Shown piece by piece: positions 42,935-52,992 of a stretch of DNA of 64,000 bases (position 1 is its first letter; each line of letters begins with the position of its first letter). The notes below the pieces were generated by a model. It ran no database searches and had not been told where the DNA came from. It saw only the letters and a program-made list of their open reading frames with translations. A program made the translations under genes and the position numbers. The DNA comes from Cupriavidus basilensis OR16 (lineage in GTDB: Bacteria; Pseudomonadota; Gammaproteobacteria; Burkholderiales; Burkholderiaceae), in the NCBI RefSeq assembly GCF_000243095.1, contig NZ_AHJE01000007.1:26515-90514 (forward strand), given 5' to 3'.

Positions 42935-42960
42935 CTTCTTCCAGAAGACGAAAACCCGGC

Positions 42961-44772
42961 TCAGGCCGTCTTCGGCTCCGCGGCGCGCAAACGGATATGC
43001 AGCTCGCGCAGTTGCTTCTCGTCGACCGAGCTCGGTGCTTGCGTGAGCAAGTCTTGCGCGCGCTGGGTCTTGGGGAAGGCGATCACGTCGCGGATCGAAT
43101 CAGCACCGGCCATCATGGTGACGATGCGGTCCAGGCCGAAAGCCAGGCCGCCGTGCGGGGGCGCGCCGTATTGCAGCGCGTCCAGCAGGTAGCCGAACTT
43201 GGCACGGGCTTCTTCCTCGCCGATCTTCAGGGCGCGGAACACCTTGCTCTGCACGTCCTCGCGGAAGATCCGCACCGAGCCGCCACCCATTTCCATTTCC
43301 CAGCCGTTCAGGACCATGTCGTAGGCCTTGGCGATGCACTTGCCCGGATCGGTTTCCAGGTACTGCAGGTGCTCGTCCTTGGGGCTGGTGAACGGGTGGT
43401 GCATGGCGACCCAGCGGGCGTCTTCTTCGTCGTACTCGAACATCGGGAAGTCGATCACCCACAGCGGCTTCCACACGTCCTCGAACAGGCCGTGGGTCTT
43501 GCCGAACTCGGAGTGGCCGACCTTCAGGCGCAGGCCGCCGATGGCATCGTTGACGATCTTGGCCTTGTCCGCGCCGAAGAAGATGATGTCGCCGTCCTTG
43601 GCGCCAGTGCGCTTCAGGATCTCGGCGATGGCCGCGTCGTGCAGGTTCTTGACGATCGGCGATTGCAGGCCGTCGCGGCCCTTGGCCACTTCGTTGACCT
43701 TGATCCAGGCCAGGCCCTTGGCGCCGTAGATGGCGACGAACTGGGTGTAGGCATCGATCTCGCTGCGCGAGATGGCGGCGCCGCCCGGCACGCACAGGCC
43801 GACCACGCGGCCGTTCTCGCTGTTGGCGGGGCCGGAGAACACCTTGAAGTCGACGTCCTTCATGGCGTCGGTCAGTTCGGTGAACTCGAGCTTGACGCGC
43901 AGGTCAGGCTTGTCCGAACCGAAGCGGGCCATGGCCTCGCGGAATTCCATCACCGGGAAGCTGGCGTCCAGGTCGACGTCGATGGCGTTCTTGAACACCG
44001 TGCGCATCATGTCCTCGAACAGGTCGCGGATCTCCTGCTCGCTCAGGAACGAGGTCTCGCAGTCGATCTGCGTGAACTCGGGCTGACGGTCGGCACGCAG
44101 GTCTTCGTCGCGGAAGCACTTGGTGATCTGGTAGTAGCGGTCGAAGCCCGACACCATCAGCATCTGCTTGAAGATCTGCGGCGATTGCGGCAGCGCGAAG
44201 AAGTGGCCCGGGTTGGTCCGCGAGGGCACCAGGTAATCGCGCGCGCCTTCGGGCGTGCTCTTGCCCAGCATCGGGGTCTCGATGTCGATGAAGCCTTGCG
44301 CGTCCAGGAACTTGCGCACTTCCATCGCCACCTTGTAGCGCAGGCGCAGGTTGTACTGCATCTGCGGGCGGCGCAGGTCCAGCACGCGGTGCGTCAGGCG
44401 GGTGGTCTCGGACAGGTTGTCGTCGTCGAGCTGGAACGGGGGCGTGACCGACGGGTTGAGCACGGTCAGCTCATGGCACAGCACCTCGATCTTGCCGGAG
44501 GTCAGGTTGGCGTTCTCGGTGCCTGCCGGACGGGGACGGACCTTGCCGGTGATGCGCACGCAGAACTCGTTGCGGATCTCTTCGGCGGCCTTGAACATCT
44601 CGGGACGATCGGGGTCGCACACCACCTGCACCAGGCCTTCGCGGTCGCGCAGGTCGATGAAGATCACGCCGCCGTGATCGCGGCGACGCTGTACCCAGCC
44701 GGTGAGGGCCACTTCCTGGCCCGACAGTTGTTCGGTCACAAGACCGCAATAGTGAGTACGCATGGAGGACAT
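42961..44772 (-). CDS. aspS: aspartyl-tRNA synthetase
   Basis: A 603-residue class II synthetase. The OB-fold anticodon domain is at the N terminus ([20 protein letters not shown]), the bacterial insertion domain in the middle, and the class II motifs are present: motif 2 [20 protein letters not shown] and motif 3 [20 protein letters not shown]. In bacteria with GatCAB this enzyme may be non-discriminating (Asp/Asn). I keep ATG 44772 ([10 protein letters not shown]); MRTHYCG at 44763 is also possible. It follows fmdB-like and DUF502 in one operon. Confidence 0.97.
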   Translation of the reverse strand: MSSMRTHYCGLVTEQLSGQEVALTGWVQRRRDHGGVIFIDLRDREGLVQVVCDPDRPEMFKAAEEIRNEFCVRITGKVRPRPAGTENANLTSGKIEVLCHELTVLNPSVTPPFQLDDDNLSETTRLTHRVLDLRRPQMQYNLRLRYKVAMEVRKFLDAQGFIDIETPMLGKSTPEGARDYLVPSRTNPGHFFALPQSPQIFKQMLMVSGFDRYYQITKCFRDEDLRADRQPEFTQIDCETSFLSEQEIRDLFEDMMRTVFKNAIDVDLDASFPVMEFREAMARFGSDKPDLRVKLEFTELTDAMKDVDFKVFSGPANSENGRVVGLCVPGGAAISRSEIDAYTQFVAIYGAKGLAWIKVNEVAKGRDGLQSPIVKNLHDAAIAEILKRTGAKDGDIIFFGADKAKIVNDAIGGLRLKVGHSEFGKTHGLFEDVWKPLWVIDFPMFEYDEEDARWVAMHHPFTSPKDEHLQYLETDPGKCIAKAYDMVLNGWEMEMGGGSVRIFREDVQSKVFRALKIGEEEARAKFGYLLDALQYGAPPHGGLAFGLDRIVTMMAGADSIRDVIAFPKTQRAQDLLTQAPSSVDEKQLRELHIRLRAAEPKTA

Positions 44773-44815
44773 AAGAGAATTCCCGGAATAACGCGGCCGC
44801 CGATGCGGCCGGCGA

Positions 44816-45514
44816 TCAATTTGAATGCGATGAGTCGGCGGATTCGGCGAGGGCTTCTGCCCCCGCTTCGCCGGCGCGCACCGAGCCGCTCTTGCGTGGC
44901 AGCTCGGTCGGCGCCACCACGCCCATCGAGACGATGTATTTCAGCGCGGCGTCGACGGTCATGTCGAGTTCGATGGTATCGGCCTTGGGCATCATGAGAA
45001 AGAAGCCCGAGGTCGGATTGGGCGTGGTCGGCACGTAGACGCTGACATACTCGCCCTGCAAGTGATTCTGCACGTCGCCCCCGGGACGGCCGGTCAGGAA
45101 GGCGATGGTCCACGAGCCCTCACGCGGGTACTGCACCAGCAGCGCCTTGCGAAAGGCATTGCCCGACGAGGAAAGCAGCGTATCCGAGACCTGCTTGACG
45201 CTGGTGTAGATCGGCCCGACCACCGGGATATGGCGCAGCAGCGCCTCCCACCAGCGCACCAGGCGCTGGCCGATGAAGTTGTGGGTCAGCAGGCCGACCA
45301 GCAGGATGAACACCACCGTCAGGATGGCGCCCAGGCCCGGGATGCGCACCTTGAACAGCTGGACGGGCTGCCAGGCCTCAGGCAACAGCGCCAGGCTCTG
45401 GTCCATGGTGCTGATGACCAGGTTCAACACCCACAGCGTGATGCCCAGCGGCACCAGCACCAAGAGCCCGGTGAGGAACCAGGTCTTGAGGGCGGACGTT
45501 TTCTTAGCCGGCAC
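44816..45514 (-). CDS. DUF502 family membrane protein
   Basis: A 232-residue inner-membrane protein of unknown function. Two membrane helices are seen at about residues 9-29 ([20 protein letters not shown]) and 63-85 ([20 protein letters not shown]). The conserved part [20 protein letters not shown], with [14 protein letters not shown] and [18 protein letters not shown], defines DUF502. GTG 45514 ([12 protein letters not shown]) agrees with the family start; TTG 45532 overlapping the fmdB stop is an alternative. Operon with fmdB-like and aspS. Confidence 0.9.
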   Translation of the reverse strand: MPAKKTSALKTWFLTGLLVLVPLGITLWVLNLVISTMDQSLALLPEAWQPVQLFKVRIPGLGAILTVVFILLVGLLTHNFIGQRLVRWWEALLRHIPVVGPIYTSVKQVSDTLLSSSGNAFRKALLVQYPREGSWTIAFLTGRPGGDVQNHLQGEYVSVYVPTTPNPTSGFFLMMPKADTIELDMTVDAALKYIVSMGVVAPTELPRKSGSVRAGEAGAEALAESADSSHSN

Positions 45515-45528
45515 GATGCGTTCTGCCT

Positions 45529-45900
45529 TCAATGGCTGGCGGCAGCGCTGCCAGAACCGCCGGCAGTGCTGGCCGGCGCCGTGCTGGTGCTGGTGCTGGC
45601 GTTGCTGGAGGAATCCGTGGCTGCGCCGGACGAGGCCGGTGCCGCTGCTTCGCTCTTGCCCTCGGTGGCGCCGGCCGCGGCTGGCGTGGCGGGCGCGGCG
45701 GAGGCGCCACTGTTGCCACCGCGGAAATCGGTGACGTACCAGCCCGACCCCTTGAGCTGGAAGCCCGCGGCGGTCAGTTGTTTCTTGAACGTGCCCTTCG
45801 CGCCGCAGGATGTGCAGTCGGTGAGCGGGGCATCGCTCATTTTCTGCAGCACATCGCGCCCGTGGCCGCAGGCGTCGCAACGATAGGCATAGATCGGCAT
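45529..45900 (-). CDS. FmdB family zinc-ribbon protein
   Basis: A 123-residue protein with an N-terminal zinc ribbon: MPIYAYRCDACGHGRDVLQK with CxxC, then CTSCGAKGTFKKQ with the second CxxC. The following part GFQLKGSGWYVTDFRGG is typical. The C-terminal half is low-complexity Ala/Ser/Thr, normal for this family in Burkholderiales. Suggested role: regulatory or metal-linked. Operon position before DUF502 and aspS is conserved in relatives. Confidence 0.9.
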   Translation of the reverse strand: MPIYAYRCDACGHGRDVLQKMSDAPLTDCTSCGAKGTFKKQLTAAGFQLKGSGWYVTDFRGGNSGASAAPATPAAAGATEGKSEAAAPASSGAATDSSSNASTSTSTAPASTAGGSGSAAASH

Positions 45901-46098
45901 AGTGGCTCTCCGCGAGGATTCTGGAACGGAAAATGGGTGGAACCGCAGGGTCGCGCTGGCCGGGAAGTTGCCACTCCCGCGCGCCGCCCCACGGTGCAAA
46001 GCCTTGAATTATAAACTGATCTGAGAATGCCGGGCCGGCGGAAAAAGGGCAGAAAATGCCTTCGAGCGCACGCGTGAGGCGCCCGGCGCCGGCAACGC

Positions 46099-47535
46099 TC
46101 AGGCCAGATGCACTTCCTTGACCCGCGGATGATCGCCGATCCACTGCGGCAGCCGCGAGCCAAACACCATGCCGCCGATGGAGAACAACAGACCGACCAT
46201 CTGCGGCGGCACCGCCGCGTCGGCGAAAGCGATTTCACAGCACAGCCAGGAAGCCAGCCCGAGGATGATCGCGGCGAGGCCGCCCTGGCGCGTGGCCGGC
46301 TTCCAGAACATGCCAAAGGCCAGCGGCACGAACGAGGACACCAAGGTGACCTTATAGGCATTTTCCACCATATGGAAAATGGAAAGATGCGAGTTCAGCG
46401 CGAACAGCGTGACCAGCACGGCGAACACCAGCACCACGGCCTGCATCACGCGCAGGAAGCGGCGGTCATCGAGATGGCGGAAATAAGGCCGCAGGATGTT
46501 CTCGGCAAAGGTGACCGAGGGCGCCAGCAGCGTCGCCGAGGCGCAGCTCTTGATGGCGGACAGCAGTGCACCGAAGAACATCACCTGGGCGAACATGGGC
46601 GCGTGCGTCAGGATCAGCTTGGGCAGGATCAGCTGCGAATCGGTGTTGATGTACTTTTGCACCATCTCCGGATCGATCATGGTGGCCGAATAGGCCAGGA
46701 ACATCGGGATGAAGGCAAAGCAGAAGTAGAGCACGCCGCCGAGTACCGAGGCGCGCCCGGCAATCTTCTCCGTGCGTGACGACGTCACGCGCTGGAACAC
46801 ATCCTGCTGCGGGATCGACCCCAACATCATGGTGAACAGCGCGGCCGCGAAACCGATGATCTGTAACAGGTCCAGCGAGGGCAGGAATTCGAACTTGCCG
46901 GCCGCGGCCGCATGCGACACCACCGCCGCCACGCCGCCGGCCTGGCCGCTGACTTCATAGCCGATATACAGCATCCCGATCACGATGATGATCATCTGGA
47001 TGAAGTCGGTCACCGCCACGGCCCACATGCCGCCGAACAGGGTGTACACCAGCACGCTGGCAGCCCCGATCATCATGCCGGTCTCCTGCGACAGCGCGCC
47101 GTCGGAGACCGTGAAGAACACCAGCCCGAGCGCCTTGATCTGCGCGGCAACCCAGCCCAGGTAGGACATCACGATGCACAGCGTGGTCAGCACCTCGGCC
47201 AGCCGCCCGTAGCGGTTGTGATAGTAATCGCCGATGGTGAGCAGGTTCATCCGGTACAGCGGGCGCGCGAAGAACAGGCCGACCAGGATCAGGCATAGCG
47301 AGGAACCGAAGGGATCGGACACCACCCCGGACAAGCCCTCCTTGAGGAAGACAGCGGGGATGCCCAGCACCGTCTCCGAGCCAAACCATGTGGCGAACAC
47401 GGTGGCGGTGACGATATAGAACGGCAGGCTGCGGCCGGCGACCGCGAAATCGGTGGCGTTGCGCACGCGCAGCGCGGCCCACAGGCCGATGCCGACCGAG
47501 ATTACCCAGTAGATGATGACGAACCAGATCAGCAT
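46099..47535 (-). CDS. sodium:solute symporter family protein
   Basis: A 478-residue inner-membrane symporter of the SSS family with about 13 hydrophobic segments. Landmarks are VAGRSLPFYIVTATVFATWF near residue 33, GMMIGAASVLVYTLFGGMWA near 142, and the sodium-site region DVFQRVTSSRTEKIAGRASV near 245. Which solute it carries (sugar, acetate, pantothenate, proline-like) is not clear; it is not PutP or ActP by its motifs. A perfect TATAAT on the minus strand lies 150 bases upstream. No operon partner. Confidence 0.9.
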   Translation of the reverse strand: MLIWFVIIYWVISVGIGLWAALRVRNATDFAVAGRSLPFYIVTATVFATWFGSETVLGIPAVFLKEGLSGVVSDPFGSSLCLILVGLFFARPLYRMNLLTIGDYYHNRYGRLAEVLTTLCIVMSYLGWVAAQIKALGLVFFTVSDGALSQETGMMIGAASVLVYTLFGGMWAVAVTDFIQMIIIVIGMLYIGYEVSGQAGGVAAVVSHAAAAGKFEFLPSLDLLQIIGFAAALFTMMLGSIPQQDVFQRVTSSRTEKIAGRASVLGGVLYFCFAFIPMFLAYSATMIDPEMVQKYINTDSQLILPKLILTHAPMFAQVMFFGALLSAIKSCASATLLAPSVTFAENILRPYFRHLDDRRFLRVMQAVVLVFAVLVTLFALNSHLSIFHMVENAYKVTLVSSFVPLAFGMFWKPATRQGGLAAIILGLASWLCCEIAFADAAVPPQMVGLLFSIGGMVFGSRLPQWIGDHPRVKEVHLA

Positions 47536-47877
47536 GCTGCTGCCCTATCCCAAAGTGCCCTTGCGGCGAGAAACCGGTTGCCGGTGAGGCGGGATATGCG
47601 GCCAGCCTTGCCCGGAGTCCAATTCATCGGTCGGGGCCGCATGGGTGGCTGATCTAGCCTGCGGTCGTAGCCGAATCAAAACGCGGATTATAGCGACGCC
47701 TGCCGCGCGGCGAGAAAAAATCCCCGCCACGCGGAAATTGCCCGGGATGGTGCAGCCCTGGCGCCACAGGTGACGTGGACAGCGCCGCGGCTGCCCGCCA
47801 CGGCCGCGGCGCTCCGCCATGGTGCGCAAGATGCACGGCTTACGCACGGTTACACAGCTTACAAAGCCAAATCCAAG
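47536..47877. other. divergent intergenic region
   Basis: 342 bases between the symporter and the repeat protein. It holds the symporter -10 box (47687-47692). I see no clear promoter for the plus-strand gene. Confidence 0.6.
47687..47716 (-). promoter_or_regulatory. possible promoter of the sodium:solute symporter
   Basis: Perfect TATAAT on the minus strand (47687-47692), with a poor -35 candidate TTCTCG 18 bases upstream. The predicted start is about 145 nt before the symporter. Confidence 0.4.
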
Positions 47878-48465
47878 ATGCTCAAGACCCTGATGATCGC
47901 AGCAGGCCTGCTCGGCGCGGGCCTGGCCAGCGCCCAGACCGCGGCGGTCTCGCAGGATGTGCAGCGCAACGTCAACCAGGAACAGCGCATCGAGAACGGC
48001 CTGAAGTCGGGCACCCTGAACACGCGCGAAGCGGCCAGCCTGGAAAAGCAGACCGCGCACGTGGACCACATGGAAGCGCACGCCATGGCCAATGGCTCGG
48101 TCTCGCCGCGCGAGCAGGCGTCGATCCAGCGTGCCGAAAACCACGTGAGCCGCGACATCGCGCACGACACACATAACGGCATCACCGGCAACCCCGCCAG
48201 CGCCTCGTCGCAGCGCATGCAGGCCGACGTGCAACGCAATATCAACCAGGAACAACGCATCAAGAATGGCGTGGCCAACGGCTCGCTCACGAATCGCGAG
48301 GCCGGCAGCCTCGAGCGCGGCCAGGCTCACGTCGATCGGCGCGAAGCGCGTGCCGGCGCCAGCGGCCATGTCAGCGCGGGCGCGCAGCGCGGCATCCAGC
48401 GCGCCGAAAACCGCGACAGCCGGGCGATCTACCACGACAAGCACAACGCCCGCGTGCGCGGCTAA
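47878..48465 (+). CDS. secreted protein with an internal duplication, unknown function
   Basis: A 195-residue protein with a clear signal peptide (MLKTLMIAAGLLGAGLASAQ). The mature part consists of two similar units of about 75 residues. The first runs from DVQRNVNQEQRIENGLKSGT to IQRAENHVSRDI, the second from DVQRNINQEQRIKNGVANGS to IQRAENRDSRAI. Each contains 'NTREA/TNREA' followed by a charged helix with many Glu, Arg and His. It has no cysteine and no enzyme motif. It is probably a periplasmic or exported helical protein; I know similar uncharacterised proteins in Burkholderiales. It stands alone. Confidence 0.85.
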   Translation: MLKTLMIAAGLLGAGLASAQTAAVSQDVQRNVNQEQRIENGLKSGTLNTREAASLEKQTAHVDHMEAHAMANGSVSPREQASIQRAENHVSRDIAHDTHNGITGNPASASSQRMQADVQRNINQEQRIKNGVANGSLTNREAGSLERGQAHVDRREARAGASGHVSAGAQRGIQRAENRDSRAIYHDKHNARVRG

Positions 48466-48507
48466 AGCCAGGGCTGGCGCCTGGGGCTGAAACCTGAAAC
48501 CAGAAAC

Positions 48508-49143
48508 CTAAGCCCTGCGGCGCCAGACCTGCCACTGCTCGCGGCCGGCGAATACCGGCAGCGAGCCAGTGACGGCCCTGGCCTCGACCAGATCGAACGC
48601 CGGCGCAAGCAGCGCGCGCAGCTCTGCCTCGGGGATCGCGAAGGGCGGCCCGCCGCGCGTCTCGTCCAGGAAAAAGTAGCCGGCCAGCAGGCCGCCCGGC
48701 GGCAGCAGTTGCGCCACGCGGGCGGCGTAGGCGGTCCGCATGGCTGGCGGCAAGGCGCACAGGAAGGCCCGCTCGTAGATCCACTGGCAGGCAGGCTCGG
48801 GCACGAAGGCAAAGAAATCCGCCTCGTGCACGACGGCCCCGGCCGGCCCCAGCGCGCGGCGCGCGCTGGCCACGGCCTCGGGCGAGAAATCGATGGCGGT
48901 CACCGGCCAGCCGCGCGCATGGAGCCAGCCTGCTTCCCAGCCGTTGCCGCAGCCAGGGACCAGCGTGGGGCAAGGCGCCATTGCGCTGGCGAAGGCCTCG
49001 AATTCGGCCGGCACGCCGCCCAGGTCCCAAGGCATGAAGCCTTTCTCGAAGCGCTCATCCCAGAAGGCCGGATCCGCCGCGTCGCGCGTGGCAAAGGCTG
49101 GCGGGACCCCGCTCTTGTCCGGCGCGTTATCGGATTTGGTCAA
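48508..49143 (-). CDS. class I SAM-dependent methyltransferase, thiopurine S-methyltransferase type
   Basis: A 211-residue methyltransferase. The N-terminal FWDERFEKGFMPWDLGGVPA and the SAM motif I TLVPGCGNGWEAGWLHARGW near residue 60 are typical of the TPMT branch, which methylates thiols, tellurite or selenium in bacteria. YERAFLCALPPAMRTAYAAR follows. I choose TTG 49143 because GGAGG stands 5 bases before it; GTG 49155 is the in-frame alternative. Its substrate is unknown. It lies just downstream of ubiB in the same direction but with no functional link. Confidence 0.88.
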   Translation of the reverse strand: MTKSDNAPDKSGVPPAFATRDAADPAFWDERFEKGFMPWDLGGVPAEFEAFASAMAPCPTLVPGCGNGWEAGWLHARGWPVTAIDFSPEAVASARRALGPAGAVVHEADFFAFVPEPACQWIYERAFLCALPPAMRTAYAARVAQLLPPGGLLAGYFFLDETRGGPPFAIPEAELRALLAPAFDLVEARAVTGSLPVFAGREQWQVWRRRA

Positions 49144-49212
49144 GCTAGCCTCCACTGCGTTGCATCACGTTTGCCCACGCCCCCCAAGGGCGATCGGGCT
49201 TGCTACCGCTTG

Positions 49213-50790
49213 CTACCAATAGCCGACCCAGGCCAGCAGCTCGGTCAGCACCACGCCCGCGACAAATCCCCCCACCAGCAGCAAGGCGGTGCCGACCAGG
49301 CGGTTGGTGCGGCGCTGCTCGGCGACCAGCGCGGCTAGCAGCTTCTCCTGCTGGCCATTGTCCACCAGCGCGCGGCGCTCGAGGAACTGGTGCGCCAGGC
49401 GCGGGAAATCGGGCAGCATCTTGGCCCATTGCGGGGCCTCTACCTGGATGCGTTCCCAGGCACCCTTCCAGCCGACCTGCTCGTGCATCCACTTCTCGAG
49501 GAAGGGCTTGGCGGTCTTCCACAGGTCCAGGTCCGGATCGAGCTGGCGCCCCAGCCCTTCGATATTCAACAACGTCTTCTGCAACAGGACCAGTTGCGGC
49601 TGGATCTCGACATTGAAACGGCGCGAGGTCTGGAACAAGCGCATCAGCACCATGCCCAGCGAGATCTCCTTGAGCGGCTTGTCGAAATAGGGCTCGCAGC
49701 ACGCCCGTACCGCGCTCTCCAGTTCCTCCACCCGCGTATTCGCCGGCACCCAGCCCGACTCCACGTGCAGCAAGGCCACCCGATGGTAGTCGCGGCGGAA
49801 GAAGGCGATGAAGTTCTGCGCCAGGTAGTTCTTGTCGAACTCGGACAGCGCGCCAACGATGCCGAAGTCCAGCGCGATGTAGCGGCCAAAGCTCTGCGGC
49901 GCCACCGACACCAGGATATTGCCCGGGTGCATGTCGGCGTGGAAGAAGCCGTCGCGGAACACCTGCGTGAAGAAGATCTCCACGCCTTCCTCGGCCAGCA
50001 GGTGCATGTCGACACCGGCCGCCCGGAGCGATTCGGTGCGCGAGATGGGGATCCCGTGCATGCGCTCCATCACGAAGACCTCGCTGCTGCACCAGTCCCA
50101 GAACACCTCGGGCACCAGAAGCAGCTTGGTATCGGCAAAGTTGCGGCGCAGCTGGCTGGCGTTGGCGGCCTCGATCATCAGGTCGAGCTCGTCGTGCAGG
50201 TATTTGTCGAACTCGGCGACCACCTCGCGCGGCTTGAGACGCTTGCCATCGGCCCAGAAACGCTCCAGCCAGGCGGCCAGGTCGCGCATCAGCGCCAGGT
50301 CGCTGTCGATCACCGGCAGCATGCCCGGGCGCAAGACCTTCACTGCCACTTCACGGCCGTGGTTGGGGCCACCCTTCAGGATGGCGAAGTGCACCTGGGC
50401 GATGGACGCGCTGGCCACCGGCTTGTGATCGAAGCTCTCGAACAGCGTCGCCAGTTTCCGGCCCAGCGAGCGCTCGATGATCTTGACCGCCACGACCGAA
50501 TCGAATGGCGGCACCTGGTCCTGCAGCTTGGCCAGCTCGTCGGCGATATCCTCGGGCATCAGGTCGCGCCGGGTGGAGAGCACCTGGCCGAACTTGACGA
50601 AGATCGGCCCCAGGCGCGTCAGCGCCAGCCGCAGGCGTTCGCCGCGGGGCATGTCGAGCTTGCGGCCAATGGTGATGACACGCACCAGGAAACGGATGCG
50701 GCGGCTCTTGAAACCGGACAGCACGAGTTCGTCGAGGCCGTAGTAGAGGATGACGAAAACGATCTTGCAAAGGCGCAGGAAGCGGGTCAT
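49213..50790 (-). CDS. ubiB: ubiquinone biosynthesis regulatory kinase-like protein UbiB
   Basis: A 525-residue member of the ABC1/ADCK atypical kinase family, needed for ubiquinone synthesis, bound to the inner membrane by C-terminal helices ([20 protein letters not shown]). The KxGQ motif is in [20 protein letters not shown] near residue 57, the Ala-rich nucleotide loop equivalent in [14 protein letters not shown], and [14 protein letters not shown] plus IALDFGIVG carry catalytic residues. It lies downstream of ubiJ with 97 bases between, in the order ubiE, tim44-like, ubiJ, ubiB. Confidence 0.96.
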   Translation of the reverse strand: MTRFLRLCKIVFVILYYGLDELVLSGFKSRRIRFLVRVITIGRKLDMPRGERLRLALTRLGPIFVKFGQVLSTRRDLMPEDIADELAKLQDQVPPFDSVVAVKIIERSLGRKLATLFESFDHKPVASASIAQVHFAILKGGPNHGREVAVKVLRPGMLPVIDSDLALMRDLAAWLERFWADGKRLKPREVVAEFDKYLHDELDLMIEAANASQLRRNFADTKLLLVPEVFWDWCSSEVFVMERMHGIPISRTESLRAAGVDMHLLAEEGVEIFFTQVFRDGFFHADMHPGNILVSVAPQSFGRYIALDFGIVGALSEFDKNYLAQNFIAFFRRDYHRVALLHVESGWVPANTRVEELESAVRACCEPYFDKPLKEISLGMVLMRLFQTSRRFNVEIQPQLVLLQKTLLNIEGLGRQLDPDLDLWKTAKPFLEKWMHEQVGWKGAWERIQVEAPQWAKMLPDFPRLAHQFLERRALVDNGQQEKLLAALVAEQRRTNRLVGTALLLVGGFVAGVVLTELLAWVGYW

Positions 50791-50887
50791 GCAGGTTCTT
50801 CAGTGTTGTGGCCGTGCTGATTGGCCGGTCTGGCAATGGCTCAAGCCGTGGAGAAGCAAGGGTCTGGCGGTGGCGGGCAGCGGACGA

Positions 50888-51562
50888 TCAGCGGTGAGCG
50901 GACGGCAGCGTGCCAGCGCCGCGCTCGGAGCGGGTACGCTGCTCCAGCTTTTCCAGCCGCTTCTCCAGCCGGGCGAGATCGTCGCGCAGCGCGCTCACAC
51001 CGGAAGCGAACTCGTCGAGCGCGACATGGCGCACCAGGGTGGGCTGCTCGTCGAGCAGGTATTCGGTCACGTTATCGACCAGCGCGCGGCCCACCCGCGT
51101 GGCCTGGGCATGCACCTGCTGCACGCCGTCCACCACCCGTTGCGCCACGCTGTCGCTAAGCGGGCCGCCCAGGATGCCGCGCAGTGCGCGCGACAGGTCC
51201 TCGGCCGCATCCCAGCGCAGGCTGCGGGCCAGCGTGGAGACCGTGTTGGCCAGCTCGGCATCGCCCTCGATGCGCACATGCTTCATCGCCGCCGCCTGGC
51301 CGCCGCCCGCCACGTCGGAGGCCACCAGCGGCCATTGCTGCAGCGGCACTGTCAGGGTGACCGCCGGGGTCTCGTCCACCGGGGCCAGTTCCGTCAGACC
51401 CTGCCCCGTCACCTTCAATGCGAGCACGAACGCAGCCGCGTCGAAGCGGATGATGCGCCCGGCAAAGGGCTGGAGCATCGAGGTTGCCCAGGGTTCCTGC
51501 TCTAGCAGGTGGTTCAGGGCGGTGATGGGGGGCGTGGCCAGGGGGGTGGGGAGCGTGGTCAT
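50888..51562 (-). CDS. ubiJ: ubiquinone biosynthesis accessory factor UbiJ (SCP2 domain)
   Basis: A 224-residue lipid-binding protein that organises the soluble ubiquinone synthesis complex. The SCP2-like domain is in the N-terminal half (FAGRIIRFDAAAFVLALKVT, then VTLTVPLQQWPL and VRIEGDAELANTVSTLARSL). The C-terminal helix is a coiled coil (ALRDDLARLEKRLEKLEQRT), as in UbiJ. Its position between ubiE and ubiB agrees with the enterobacterial ubiE-ubiJ-ubiB operon, here with a Tim44-like gene inserted. Confidence 0.93.
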   Translation of the reverse strand: MTTLPTPLATPPITALNHLLEQEPWATSMLQPFAGRIIRFDAAAFVLALKVTGQGLTELAPVDETPAVTLTVPLQQWPLVASDVAGGGQAAAMKHVRIEGDAELANTVSTLARSLRWDAAEDLSRALRGILGGPLSDSVAQRVVDGVQQVHAQATRVGRALVDNVTEYLLDEQPTLVRHVALDEFASGVSALRDDLARLEKRLEKLEQRTRSERGAGTLPSAHR

Positions 51563-51723
51563 GATCGGGTGTGGCTGGGGGCGGGCCTTTCAGGGTAGTG
51601 GGTTGGTCGGTTTTAGAGTCGGATTCAACGTCAACTTCAACTTCAACTGCATCAATTCAAAGGCTTGACTTCAGGAACAACTGCAACCGCGATTGCAGCT
51701 TCACCACCCCTGCGGGGCGGCGA

Positions 51724-51745
51724 CCCCGAGGCGCCCCCGAGGCGC
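51724..51745. repeat. perfect 11-bp tandem duplication
   Basis: CCCCGAGGCGC twice in tandem, non-coding. Part of the window-wide set of short tandem duplications. Confidence 0.85.
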
Positions 51746-51841
51746 CCCATACAGCCTTGGCACACCTACACGCCTCGCCGCGCATCGTTTGGATGCACGA
51801 TCCCGGGGGCCTGCCAGGCCAGAGGATTCATGCCCGCATAC

Positions 51842-51868
51842 AAAAAAAGCCCACGTTTTCACGTGGGC
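51842..51868 (-). terminator. Rho-independent terminator after the Tim44-like gene
   Basis: Stem GCCCACGT/ACGTGGGC, loop TTTC, with seven T following on the minus strand. It separates the Tim44-like gene from ubiJ, so ubiJ-ubiB must have their own promoter. Confidence 0.9.
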
Positions 51869-51923
51869 CTCCATTCTATGCCACCTGCCGGACTTGAACC
51901 TGCCGGCGAGGCACTCGCTGCAC

Positions 51924-52940
51924 TCAGGAACTCTGTTGAATCCCGGCCAGCAGCCAGCCGCCGGGGCCGGTTACAGGCTTGGCCAGGTTCCAGACTTCGG
52001 CGAAGGGCTGGGCGGGGTCTCCGGCCTTTTCGCGGATCATGCCGGAGAAACGCACGCTGGCCAGATGCTGGGCCGCGCTGTCTTCGATGCCGAGCAGTTC
52101 GCCTTCCAGCGTGACCACGTCGGTCTTGTTGACCTCGGCGCCGCGCTCGGACAGGTCCATCTTGATCTCGGCGAACATCTCCGGGGTGGTGAACTCGCGG
52201 ATGTCGTCGAGGTTGCCGGCGTCCCAGGCTGCCTGCAGGCGAACGTAGTAGATCTTGGCGTTGCGCAGGAAGGCTGCGGTGTCGAAGTCAGCCGGCACGC
52301 CCCAGGGCTGGGCCGCGCCTGCTACGGCGCCGGCGGCCGCGCCTGCCATCACCGGCGCCGCGGACTGCATCGACGAGAGGGGCGTGGGCATGACGGGGTT
52401 GGGTGCGCCAAGCGGCTCTTGTTGACGCAGTACCGGTTCGTTGCTGCCGCCGAAGCCGTTACCCGAGCCGCTACCGGCGCCTGCACCGGCATAGGCCGGT
52501 TGCTGCGCAGTCTTGGCGCCGCCGCGGAACTTGCGGATCAGCCAGATTGCAGCGAATGCCACCAGCGCGATCAGGATCAGGTTGGACAGGAAGCCCATGG
52601 CGGCGCCACCCAGGCCGAAGTGCGACAGCAGCCAGCCAATGCCCAGGCCGGCGGCGATGCCGCCGAGCATGCCACCCCAATTGCGCTTGGGTGCGGCAGC
52701 AGCGGCTGCCCCCGCGCCGGCGGCGCCTGCGGCAGCCGGTGCGGCCTGCTGGGCCGGTTGCGCGGGCGTTTGCGACGGCGATTGCTGGGCCGGCGCCTGC
52801 TGGCGTTGCGTCACGCCGGACGATTGCTTGCCAATGCTGCGCGACCCGCCGAGGCGTTTGGCATTGGCGTCGAGCGCCATGCCGAGAGCAAGCGTACCAA
52901 TCAGCACACCCGCCATGAATTTTGCGCGAAATAGCGACAT
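51924..52940 (-). CDS. Tim44-like domain membrane protein
   Basis: A 338-residue protein. A signal or anchor segment (MSLFRAKFMAGVLIGTLALG) is followed by a Gln/Pro/Ala-rich linker, two hydrophobic glycine-rich helices (WGGMLGGIAAGLGIGWLLSH; FLSNLILIALVAFAAIWLIR) and a C-terminal Tim44 fold (FLRNAKIYYVRLQAAWDAGN, then REFTTPEMFAEIKMDL). Bacterial Tim44-like proteins bind phospholipids; the role is unknown. Start ATG 52940. It lies between ubiE and a terminator and is conserved near the ubi genes in related species. Confidence 0.9.
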   Translation of the reverse strand: MSLFRAKFMAGVLIGTLALGMALDANAKRLGGSRSIGKQSSGVTQRQQAPAQQSPSQTPAQPAQQAAPAAAGAAGAGAAAAAAPKRNWGGMLGGIAAGLGIGWLLSHFGLGGAAMGFLSNLILIALVAFAAIWLIRKFRGGAKTAQQPAYAGAGAGSGSGNGFGGSNEPVLRQQEPLGAPNPVMPTPLSSMQSAAPVMAGAAAGAVAGAAQPWGVPADFDTAAFLRNAKIYYVRLQAAWDAGNLDDIREFTTPEMFAEIKMDLSERGAEVNKTDVVTLEGELLGIEDSAAQHLASVRFSGMIREKAGDPAQPFAEVWNLAKPVTGPGGWLLAGIQQSS

Positions 52941-52992
52941 ATCAGTGCTTTCCCTGTTAAGTTCGCTCATTTTTCTTTGAGCCTATATCGGT

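Larger units (their letters stand above)
42585..42960. other. region between aspS and the coiled-coil gene
   Basis: 376 bases. It contains the aspS terminator (42910-42934), a 25-codon open frame (42775-42852), and GC-rich sequence without further signals. The normal order would put nudB here, so something may have been inserted or removed. Confidence 0.55.
51563..51923. other. intergenic region between ubiJ and the Tim44-like gene
   Basis: 361 bases without a gene. It contains TTCAAC-rich short repeats (about 51626-51650), an 11-bp tandem duplication (51724-51745), and a terminator (51842-51868). A T-arm-like tRNA scrap (minus-strand GGTTCAAGTCC near 51890-51900) is not a tRNA. Confidence 0.6.

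Noticed and set aside
51885..51912. T-arm-like sequence GGTTCAAGTCC on the minus strand followed by a terminator
   Set aside because: No acceptor, D or anticodon arms; the required upstream bases are the end of the Tim44-like gene. A tRNA remnant or integration scar is possible but not supported.
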